Part shown: positions 33,564-41,099 of the stretch, piece after piece
Numbering within the stretch: the stretch's first letter is position 1
Layout: each line of letters starts with the position of its first letter
Assembly (NCBI GenBank): GCA_934320645.1
Contig: CAKRFP010000003.1
Span: 47,465 to 111,464 of the forward strand
DNA: 64,000 nucleotides
Direction of reading: 5' to 3'
Origin: an uncultured Bariatricus sp.
GTDB taxonomy: Bacteria; Bacillota; Clostridia; Lachnospirales; Lachnospiraceae
Position numbers and translations under genes: made by a program
The notes under the pieces: model-generated
Databases searched by the model: none
What the model was told of the DNA's origin: nothing
What the model saw: only the letters and a program-made list of their open reading frames with translations

Positions 33564-34340
33564 ATGAGTACAAATGAAGATAAATTTATCCTGGGAGGTC
33601 ACGAATTTACTTCCCGTTTCATCCTCGGATCCGGAAAATTTTCTCTGGATCTGGTAAAAGCCTGCATCGAAAAGGCAGAAGCGCAGATCATCACCCTTGC
33701 CCTTCGCCGTGCAAACGAGGGCGGTCTTGCAAATATCCTGGACTACATTCCCGATAATGTCACCCTCCTTCCAAACACATCCGGTGCACGTAATGCGGAA
33801 GAAGCAGTCCGGATCGCCAGACTTTCCCGCGAAGTCGGATGTGGTGACTTTGTAAAAATCGAAGTGGTTCACGACTCCAAATATCTCCTTCCAGACAACT
33901 ACGAGACAATCAAAGCGACCAAAATCCTTGCAAAGGAAGGCTTCGTTGTTATGCCATATATGTACCCGGATCTGAATGCCGCAAGAGCACTCGCCGATGC
34001 AGGAGCTGCCTGTATCATGCCACTCGGTTCTCCAATCGGCTCCAACAAAGGTCTTAGCACCAGGGATTTCATCCAGATCCTGATTGATGAGATCGACCTT
34101 CCGATCATCGTAGACGCAGGAATCGGCCGTCCATCCCAGGCATGTGAAGCTATGGAAATGGGCGCTTCTGCAGTCATGGCAAATACCGCTATCGCTACAG
34201 CCGGTGATGTTCCGGCAATGGCAGAAGCCTTCAAAAAAGCAATCGAAGCCGGACGTGCCGCTTATCTTTCCGGACTTGGTCGCACCATTGAAAGAGGCGC
34301 AAGCGCATCCTCACCTCTTACAGGATTCTTAGAGGATTAG
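33564..34340 (+). CDS. thiG: Thiazole synthase ThiG
   Basis: A 258-residue TIM-barrel enzyme that builds the thiazole phosphate from deoxyxylulose phosphate, dehydroglycine and ThiS thiocarboxylate. FILGSGKF, NTSGARNAEEAVRIA and KIEVVHDSKYLLPD are family motifs. AGIGRPSQACEAMEMGA is the phosphate-binding part. An upstream extension to 33477 is open, but the start at MSTNED has AGAAAGAAGGA before it and matches the family length. It ends 12 bp before thiH. Confidence 0.94.
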   Translation: MSTNEDKFILGGHEFTSRFILGSGKFSLDLVKACIEKAEAQIITLALRRANEGGLANILDYIPDNVTLLPNTSGARNAEEAVRIARLSREVGCGDFVKIEVVHDSKYLLPDNYETIKATKILAKEGFVVMPYMYPDLNAARALADAGAACIMPLGSPIGSNKGLSTRDFIQILIDEIDLPIIVDAGIGRPSQACEAMEMGASAVMANTAIATAGDVPAMAEAFKKAIEAGRAAYLSGLGRTIERGASASSPLTGFLED

Positions 34341-34352
34341 GAGGCAGGCATT

Positions 34353-35567
34353 ATGGAAAATTCACATATCAATGAAAGTATTTTAAGTGAGGAAATTCTG
34401 GAAGACCAGAAGAAGAACCGGATCGATCATATGGCTTATCTTCCGGGCATGGAGGACATTGGTTCTGACGTGATGGATCAGGTTGTAAGCGCCATGAACG
34501 CTTATGATTACGACCAATATACGGAAACTGATGTAAAACGCGCTCTTGCTCACAGTGTCCGCACACCGGAAGATTTTGCCGCACTGCTCTCTCCTGCCGC
34601 GCTTCCGCTTCTGGAAGAAATTGCACAGGCTGCACAGGAAGAGACGCGCAAGCATTTCGGTAACAGTGTCTATATGTTCACACCGATCTACATTGCCAAC
34701 TACTGTGAAAACTACTGCATTTACTGTGGCTTTAACTGCCACAACAAGATCAATCGTGCGCAGTTAAATGATGAAGAGATTGAAAAAGAGATGGCAGCCA
34801 TTTCCAAAACCGGACTTCAGGAAATCCTGATCCTGACCGGTGAAAGCCGCAGCAAATCCACTGTAGAATACATTGGAAATGCCTGCAAGATCGCGAGAAA
34901 ATATTTCAAAGTCATCGGGCTTGAAATTTATCCAGTTAATTCCGATGAGTATGCATATCTCCACGAGTGCGGTGCCGATTATGTAACCGTTTTCCAGGAA
35001 ACCTATAATTCTGATAAATACGAAACCCTGCATCTTGCCGGACATAAGCGGATCTTCCCTTATCGTGTAAATGCACAGGAACGTGCACTGATGGGCGGTA
35101 TGCGCGGTGTCGGCTTTGGTGCCCTGCTTGGCCTGGACGATTTCCGGAAAGACGCATTTGCAACCGGATACCACGCTTATCTTCTCCAAAGAAAATATCC
35201 GCATGCTGAGATTGCATTCTCCTGTCCAAGACTTCGCCCGATCATCAACAATGACCGGATCAACCCGATGGATGTCCATGAGCCGCAGCTTCTCCAGGTT
35301 GTCTGCGCTTACCGTCTGTTTATGCCATTTGCAAGCATCACGGTATCCACAAGAGAGTGTGCCCGTGTAAGAGACAATCTGACACAGATCGCTGCAACCA
35401 AGATTTCTGCCGGAGTCAGCACCGGAATCGGAAGCCATGTGGAGGATATTGAGGATAAAGGGGATGACCAGTTCGAGATTTCTGACGGTCGTTCTGTAGA
35501 TGAAGTTTACGAAGCACTTCTTTCCAATAACATGCAGCCGGTTATGAGTGACTATATTTATGTGTAA
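34353..35567 (+). CDS. thiH: 2-iminoacetate synthase ThiH (radical SAM)
   Basis: A 404-residue radical SAM enzyme that splits tyrosine to give dehydroglycine for ThiG. The cluster motif is CENYCIYCGF near residue 118 (CxxxCxxC), and the BATS-domain end is present with SAGVSTGIGSH. It marks the anaerobic route, in contrast to the oxygen-using ThiO. It follows thiG by 12 bp. A palindromic repeat follows 2 bp after the stop and separates it from thiE. Confidence 0.95.
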   Translation: MENSHINESILSEEILEDQKKNRIDHMAYLPGMEDIGSDVMDQVVSAMNAYDYDQYTETDVKRALAHSVRTPEDFAALLSPAALPLLEEIAQAAQEETRKHFGNSVYMFTPIYIANYCENYCIYCGFNCHNKINRAQLNDEEIEKEMAAISKTGLQEILILTGESRSKSTVEYIGNACKIARKYFKVIGLEIYPVNSDEYAYLHECGADYVTVFQETYNSDKYETLHLAGHKRIFPYRVNAQERALMGGMRGVGFGALLGLDDFRKDAFATGYHAYLLQRKYPHAEIAFSCPRLRPIINNDRINPMDVHEPQLLQVVCAYRLFMPFASITVSTRECARVRDNLTQIAATKISAGVSTGIGSHVEDIEDKGDDQFEISDGRSVDEVYEALLSNNMQPVMSDYIYV

Positions 35568-35569
35568 CT

Positions 35570-35632
35570 ATATGATGATGCGAGGATTACTCCATTGCTA
35601 TGTAATTCTCGCAATCCTTACTTACATCATAT
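35570..35632. repeat. Dispersed palindromic element, copy A
   Basis: Outer arms ATATGATG/CATCATAT enclose GGATTAC/GCAATCC, which encloses ATTGC/GTAAT. Related elements lie at 57906-57957 and 61036-61087. It sits between thiH and thiE and would form a long three-tier hairpin in the thi mRNA. Confidence 0.75.
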
Positions 35633-35672
35633 GATTCCAGAACAAACTGATAAAACGCTTAGGAGGTAGCTG

Positions 35673-36278
35673 ATGTCAAATACAGATGAAACTTTATTTT
35701 TATGCCAAAAGAAACTTTGTCGTGACCTTATTGCTGTGACGAACCGGCATCTCAACTCCCGTCCTTTTACAGAGCAGATCACCCGTGTCTGCCAGCTGCA
35801 TCCGAAAGCTCTGATTCTACGTGAAAAGGATCTGACAAAAGAAGAATATTGCACGCTTGCCCGGCAGGTAAAAGAAATCTGTCAGCAATATGACGTGCCA
35901 TTTATTCCACATTTTTACCCGGACGTCGCAAGAGAACTGGACTGTAAAAGACTGCATTTACCGCTTCCACTTTTACGGGAGAACCCGGAAGTTACGGAAC
36001 TGTTTCCTGTCGTGGGTACTTCCGTACATTCTGTAGAAGATGCAATTGCGGCAGAAAAACTGGGGGCCCGTTATCTGACCGCCGGACACATCTATGTGAC
36101 GGACTGTAAGAAAGGGCTGCCGCCCCGTGGTCTTGACTTTCTGCATGCGGTATGCGAGGCTGTACAGATTCCGGTTTATGGAATTGGCGGGATTAAGATT
36201 GATGAAGAGCAGCTGCGTGAGCTGAAGATGTCGGGTGCTGCCGGTGGATGTGTGATGTCTGGGATGATGCAAGTTTAA
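35673..36278 (+). CDS. thiE: ThiE/TenI-family thiamine phosphate synthase
   Basis: A 201-residue TIM-barrel protein of the ThiE/TenI family that joins the thiazole and pyrimidine phosphates. DLIAVTNRHL, LILREKDLTKEEY, HLPLPLL, GTSVHSVEDAIAAEKLGARYLTAGHIYVTDCKKG and PVYGIGGI follow the family order. The variant start and the lack of a perfect diphosphate pocket leave open a TenI-like thiazole tautomerase role. It has a good ribosome binding site (TAGGAGGT) and is the last gene of the thi operon. Confidence 0.83.
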   Translation: MSNTDETLFLCQKKLCRDLIAVTNRHLNSRPFTEQITRVCQLHPKALILREKDLTKEEYCTLARQVKEICQQYDVPFIPHFYPDVARELDCKRLHLPLPLLRENPEVTELFPVVGTSVHSVEDAIAAEKLGARYLTAGHIYVTDCKKGLPPRGLDFLHAVCEAVQIPVYGIGGIKIDEEQLRELKMSGAAGGCVMSGMMQV

Positions 36279-36280
36279 TG

Positions 36281-36336
36281 AAAAACGGTGCATAATCAAT
36301 TGTTCCTAAACGAGCAATTGATTACACACCGTTTTT
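36281..36336. terminator. Bidirectional terminator between thiE and mgtE
   Basis: AAAAACGGTG and CACCGTTTTT, with inner TAATCAATTG/CAATTGATTA, form a nearly perfect long stem. It ends thiE on the plus strand and mgtE on the minus strand. Confidence 0.9.
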
Positions 36337-36387
36337 ATTTTACAAAAGCTGAATTTTCCCAACTCCAATATTTACTTTCCTGTCACT

Positions 36388-37788
36388 CTATCCTGCCAGA
36401 TGAAGCACTCCGATCAGCAGAATACCGCAAAGTCCATAATAAGTTATAACCGCAACAAGGTCATTGATGGTTGTAATAAGTGGTCCAGACGCTACCGCCG
36501 GGTCAACATTGATCTTCTTGAAGAACAACGGGATCAGTGTACCAACCGCACCAGAAATCACCATTGCCACCATCAGGGACAGTCCAATACAACCGGATAC
36601 CGCATACGCGAACGCCCAGGTCTTGCCCTTAAACAGTGCAATATAAAGTCCCAGGATGAGGAATGATAAGATCCCCAGAAGTGCACCATTTGACAGTGCA
36701 ATCTTCATCTCTTTGAATACCAGTTCAACTTTCTGCTTTCCTGTCAGCGACTCATCCATCAGAACACGGATGGTTACAGCCAGTGACTGGGTACCGACGT
36801 TACCTGCCATGTCCAGGATCAGTGACTGGAAGCACATGATGATCGTCAGCTGGCTTACAACTTGTTCAAATACACCTACAACAGAAGATACAACGGTTCC
36901 CAGAGCAAGCAGAACAAGCAGCCATGGAAGACGCTTTTTCATACTCTCTTTGAGTGGTTCTTTTAAATCTTCTTCTGCGGTCAAACCAGCGAACATCGCA
37001 TAGTCTTCACCCATCTCATCATCGACCAAATCGACAATGCTCTGAGATGTGATAACACCAAGAAGCTTATTATCATTATTCAGGATCGGAATTGAATTTT
37101 CCGAATAATCTTTCAGTTTCTCGATACAGTCATCGATCAGCTCATGACCGTATACATATGGATATGATGTCACGATCAGATCTTCAAGACGAGTATCCTG
37201 TCTTGCTGTGATCAGATCCTTCAGATCCATCGCACCGTAGAAGGTGTGATCCTCTGTCACCATAAAAATCGTGGAAATGTTGTCATTTTTCGCTGCCTGA
37301 CTAACAAGTTCGGTCATCGCCTGCTTTACAGTGAGATTCTCTCTGATCTCAATGTAATTGGTAGTCATTCTGGAACCGATCTCTTCATCATCGAATGCTG
37401 CAATGACTGCCATATCCTTTCTGGCATCATCATCCATCAGCTCTAACAAGAGCGCTCTCTTTTCCTTTGGAATCATCCGCAGTACATTTACCACTGCATC
37501 TGTCTCCATTCTGGAAAGAATGGCTGCTGCTTTCCGCACATCCATATCGTCCAGATATTCAGCTGCCTGCTTCTCATCGATATACTCGAAGATATCTGCA
37601 AGCATGTCCAGATTCAGAATCCGGCATAATTTCCGCCGCTCTGCAACGGAGAGATCCGGGAATACATCTGCAAGGTCATTCTCATGATAATCTTCCAGCT
37701 TGTTTCTCATAATTCCCGGAGAAGCATTGCTTCTTACAATGCCCAGGATCTCAGCTCTGTAGTCCTGGTAATCCTGTGTATTTTCCAT
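36388..37788 (-). CDS. mgtE: Magnesium transporter MgtE
   Basis: A 466-residue magnesium channel. An N-terminal superhelical domain (residues 10-130) is followed by two CBS domains (about 140-265), then five membrane helices including VGTQSLAVTIRVL and SGAVGTLIPLFFKK. CBS and N domains sense cytosolic Mg and close the pore. The start at MENTQDY has AAGGAGGG in front. It has a consensus promoter 270 bp upstream and a structured leader with a possible leader peptide. It is monocistronic. Confidence 0.94.
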   Translation of the reverse strand: MENTQDYQDYRAEILGIVRSNASPGIMRNKLEDYHENDLADVFPDLSVAERRKLCRILNLDMLADIFEYIDEKQAAEYLDDMDVRKAAAILSRMETDAVVNVLRMIPKEKRALLLELMDDDARKDMAVIAAFDDEEIGSRMTTNYIEIRENLTVKQAMTELVSQAAKNDNISTIFMVTEDHTFYGAMDLKDLITARQDTRLEDLIVTSYPYVYGHELIDDCIEKLKDYSENSIPILNNDNKLLGVITSQSIVDLVDDEMGEDYAMFAGLTAEEDLKEPLKESMKKRLPWLLVLLALGTVVSSVVGVFEQVVSQLTIIMCFQSLILDMAGNVGTQSLAVTIRVLMDESLTGKQKVELVFKEMKIALSNGALLGILSFLILGLYIALFKGKTWAFAYAVSGCIGLSLMVAMVISGAVGTLIPLFFKKINVDPAVASGPLITTINDLVAVITYYGLCGILLIGVLHLAG

Positions 37789-37917
37789 CACTTTCGCCCT
37801 CCTTATCCTTTTCCAACACAAAAACATGCAGAACCAAAGTCTAAGATCCTCCACATCCTTGTCTTTCATCCAATATTCAATTATGAATGTCAATACGGGA
37901 AAACAGGATAAGAAATG

Positions 37918-37998
37918 CTATACGAACAAACAGAATGAACTGCCGTTAATTTCCCATCCTGCGTATCTACTTCGCCCATGACTATCACAACTGTCCAT
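37918..37998 (-). CDS. Possible leader peptide upstream of mgtE
   Basis: A 26-codon frame starts at 37998 (MDSCDSHGRSRYAG...) and stops at 37918. It has AGGTG 7 bases before the ATG and lies between the mgtE promoter and gene. Its ends are inverted repeats (AACAGAATG/CATTCTGTT), so translation could change leader folding. Short leader peptides control Mg transporter genes in enteric bacteria; whether this one is translated is unknown. Confidence 0.3.
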   Translation of the reverse strand: MDSCDSHGRSRYAGWEINGSSFCLFV

Positions 37999-38057
37999 TC
38001 TGTTCACCTGCCTTTTGTTTGAATTTCATTAAGAAGTATTTCAACTTCCTACGCTAT

Positions 38058-38086
38058 TATAATACCTTAGTCTACAAAATTCAAAC
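38058..38086 (-). promoter_or_regulatory. Promoter of mgtE
   Basis: Minus strand -35 TTGAAT (38081-38086) and -10 TATAAT (38058-38063) with a 17 bp spacer. The leader to mgtE is about 260 nt. No M-box consensus was found in it. Confidence 0.72.
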
Positions 38087-38183
38087 ATTTCTGTTTACAA
38101 AATTGTTTTTTTTATTAACTTTTTTCTCGATTTAACATCTTTCTCACATAAGCCGTCCGATTTCATAATATCTTCTGGAAAAA

Positions 38184-39260
38184 TCACCCCAGTTTACGAC
38201 CTGCCTTACTTTTCTGCTTCCATTCATACATCTGGATATCTGCTTCTTTTACACAGTTCTCGCAGTCATTCACAGCCGGATCATATTTACTGAAACCAAC
38301 CGATACATATGGAATCCGACTGTCTTTTTTCCGTTTTTCTTCCATATAATTCCAGAATGAACGGTTCAATTCTTCGATTGAATCAATTTTCCGGTCTGCC
38401 ATTACACAGAATTCATCTCCGCCAATCCGGTAGCAATATCCTTTTCCGGAATAAATGGTACGGATTGCATATCCCACAGTCCGCAGACACTGATCTCCGT
38501 AAGCATGTCCATAATGATCGTTGATATCCTTAAAATCGTCCACATCAAAGAACAAAATATACATCGGCTCGTTAATCCTCTGAAGCCGGCCTTCATAGCT
38601 TCTGCGATTCATAAGTCCGGTCATAACATCCGTTTTTTCCACAATCCCACTGTAATAAATGTAAATCAGTATCGTGTCCATTGCCAGGCAGATATAATCT
38701 GTGTTCACATTGCTGCTGATCATCCCAAATGCAACTCCTGAGATCAGAAATGCCATAGCCAGTCCAAGTACGATCCGGTTGCCGGACTGATATTTCTCGC
38801 CAAATTTCCATGCCTGAACTACAAAATACAGGCTGCATCCAACATAAAGCAACACATATACCCAGTAAAATCTGCCATGATAATAATTGCTCTGCGCATC
38901 TATATAATAGATCCATCCAAAAAAACCGGACAATATCTCTACCACTGCATGCAGCACAATGACGATCCCGAGCACACGGTGACCTTTCTCTGAAATAATC
39001 TTCGCAAAAAGAAACGTTACCACCGGAGCCAGCGAATGATCCACCGCTTTCACAGTTATATGTAAAAATCTGGTCTGTGCTCCGGCTCCATCCAGATATC
39101 TGCCACACCATTCTGCCATTGCAGCAACGATAATGACAATAAAAATTGCCATAAAATCTTTTTTCTTCTGCTTTTCAATCAGATCATTGCTTCCAACCAG
39201 AAGACACATGATCAGCATTGCAAATATGACCAGATAGATCTGAACTGTATATTGTTCCAT
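38184..39260 (-). CDS. Membrane diguanylate cyclase (GGDEF domain)
   Basis: A 358-residue protein with about seven hydrophobic helices (residues 5-200) and a C-terminal GGDEF domain (about 205-350). The active-site motif is YRIGGDEFCVM, and FFDVDDFKDINDHYGHAYGD is the metal and GTP-binding part, so the enzyme should be active. It makes c-di-GMP in response to a signal read by the membrane part. The start has a weak ribosome binding site. It is followed on the same strand by the mgtE promoter region. Confidence 0.88.
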   Translation of the reverse strand: MEQYTVQIYLVIFAMLIMCLLVGSNDLIEKQKKKDFMAIFIVIIVAAMAEWCGRYLDGAGAQTRFLHITVKAVDHSLAPVVTFLFAKIISEKGHRVLGIVIVLHAVVEILSGFFGWIYYIDAQSNYYHGRFYWVYVLLYVGCSLYFVVQAWKFGEKYQSGNRIVLGLAMAFLISGVAFGMISSNVNTDYICLAMDTILIYIYYSGIVEKTDVMTGLMNRRSYEGRLQRINEPMYILFFDVDDFKDINDHYGHAYGDQCLRTVGYAIRTIYSGKGYCYRIGGDEFCVMADRKIDSIEELNRSFWNYMEEKRKKDSRIPYVSVGFSKYDPAVNDCENCVKEADIQMYEWKQKSKAGRKLG

Positions 39261-39428
39261 CTTTTTTCACAGCTGTCCTTCCACATTTATTACCATTACA
39301 TTCTATGCGCTTTCGAGAAAAATATGAATCTTTTTATTATTTTACAATTTTTCTGTCATCTTCACACGTCTGTATTCTGCAATAACCTGCAGAATCTCAG
39401 AAGGACCTCTTTTTCCATCATATTTTAT

Positions 39429-40913
39429 TTACGCATCAGATCTCGCATAAGAGTTCTTCATCTGATTACTCAGTTCATACAAAACTTTCGCCAGCGTATC
39501 CGAAGTTTCCTTCTTCACCATCTGCGCGATCTCCTGATTGGCTTCCCGTTTGATCTCCATGCGTTTTGCTTCATCACTTTCCTTCGCAAGCGCATCATCA
39601 GAATGGTTCAGAATCTGATGTGCCTTTGCCATCACATGTTCCTGATAACGCTCGATATGGAAAACAGACTTCTTATAAGAAGCATCTGCCATCGCAGCGA
39701 TCATTCTGCTTGACCAGTAGAAGTTCTCTGTCGAAACTTCTCCGGTTGTATTTGCAAAATAATCTGGTGTCTCATCAATATCTGCATAGAACGGTGCCAT
39801 CACATTGAATGCGTTGGATGCAAATGCAACCCATTCAATTGCCCGGGTATCCTCCGGCTGATCCGGTCTCATCTGGATCAGTGACATAAAATCGTTTCGA
39901 TTGATACCGATCGAACGATAAGCCCCATTCATGGATTTATCTCCGTAAGCTCCATATGGATCGTAAGGGGTTCCCTGATAATGGGAAGAGAGCACATATT
40001 TTACATCTTCTACCGTGACTTTCTTTTCCGGAACCATGCACCACGGGATATCATCGGATACCGGTGTATAATCTGCATCTGGTCCGTCCCAGTTGTATGT
40101 ATTCCGATTCAGGCAGCGCTCCATAAACCATGCTCTAGGTGTATTGTATACATGGTCAGAATCATCATGGCTGCCAAATGCATCTCTCGGATTTAAGCTT
40201 CCATCCATAGACGGATTCAGATGATATTTCTCAATGAATTCTTTCATGTCAGCAGAACACATGTAATTCTTCTGTTCACCAAATGCATCTTCCAGATCAA
40301 ACTCATCGATTCCGAGCTGGTTCGGCATCACCACATAGACTTCATCCGGCACTTTTCTGGCGATCCAGTGATGTCCGCCGATCGTCTCCAGCCACCAGAT
40401 CTCATTCACATCCTGGAAAGCGATTCCGTTCATCTCATAAGTACCATATTTTTCAAGAAGGCTTCCCAGTCTTTCTACGCCTTCTCTTGCGCTGTGAATA
40501 TAAGGAAGCACGATGTATACAATATCCTCTTCCCCGATTCCACCTGCGATTTCTTCCTGATCATCCGACTTCGGCTGGTATCTGACCAGTGGATCTGCTC
40601 CAAGCACACGCGGATTGGACGTGATCGTCTCGGTTGCTGTCATTCCTACCTGCACTTCATTGACTCCGCATGCCGCCCAGATTCCTTCCCCCTTGACTGC
40701 GTTCGGCATTGCTGTATAGCGCATTGGTTTCTCCGGTAATTCTATTTTCACATGGGAAATCACCGATTCGTATACTTTCGGCTGTTCATCCGGATGAACC
40801 ACCACAAATTTCTTCGGCATATAAGCCCCTGACGGTGAATCATCATTCCTTGCGATCATCGTAGAACCGTCATACGATGCCTTCTTTCCAACCAGTATTG
40901 TTGTACAAGCCAT
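39429..40913 (-). CDS. C69-family dipeptidase (PepD/U34)
   Basis: A 494-residue dipeptidase of family C69. The N-terminus MACTTILVGKKASYDGSTM has the catalytic Cys at position 3, and NDDSPSG follows. In this family a short propeptide is removed so that the Cys becomes the N-terminal nucleophile. DVNEIWWLETIGGHHW and GAYRSIGINR are further family motifs. It has its own promoter with consensus spacing. It adds to the peptide-degrading capacity of the organism but is not linked to the Opp locus. Confidence 0.9.
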   Translation of the reverse strand: MACTTILVGKKASYDGSTMIARNDDSPSGAYMPKKFVVVHPDEQPKVYESVISHVKIELPEKPMRYTAMPNAVKGEGIWAACGVNEVQVGMTATETITSNPRVLGADPLVRYQPKSDDQEEIAGGIGEEDIVYIVLPYIHSAREGVERLGSLLEKYGTYEMNGIAFQDVNEIWWLETIGGHHWIARKVPDEVYVVMPNQLGIDEFDLEDAFGEQKNYMCSADMKEFIEKYHLNPSMDGSLNPRDAFGSHDDSDHVYNTPRAWFMERCLNRNTYNWDGPDADYTPVSDDIPWCMVPEKKVTVEDVKYVLSSHYQGTPYDPYGAYGDKSMNGAYRSIGINRNDFMSLIQMRPDQPEDTRAIEWVAFASNAFNVMAPFYADIDETPDYFANTTGEVSTENFYWSSRMIAAMADASYKKSVFHIERYQEHVMAKAHQILNHSDDALAKESDEAKRMEIKREANQEIAQMVKKETSDTLAKVLYELSNQMKNSYARSDA

Positions 40914-40962
40914 TTCATTTTCCTCCTGTTATTTTCCTTACAGATTTTTCTGTCTAACTGAA

Positions 40963-40991
40963 ATTATAGAAGCATTCTATTCTTTTTTCAA
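40963..40991 (-). promoter_or_regulatory. Promoter of the C69 dipeptidase gene
   Basis: Minus strand -35 TTGAAA (40986-40991) and -10 TATAAT (40963-40968) with a 17 bp spacer. Confidence 0.7.
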
Positions 40992-41099
40992 CCACCAGAC
41001 AACTTGTTTGAATTTTATAAAAATTTTGATAGACGCATCTGTAAAAACAGGGTAAAGTAATTTTATAAACTTTACACTTTACTTGAGAGGAAATTCCTT

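Noticed and set aside
37918..38060. Mg-sensing M-box riboswitch ahead of mgtE
   Set aside because: The conserved M-box sequence blocks were not found in the leader; only stems and a short frame are visible.
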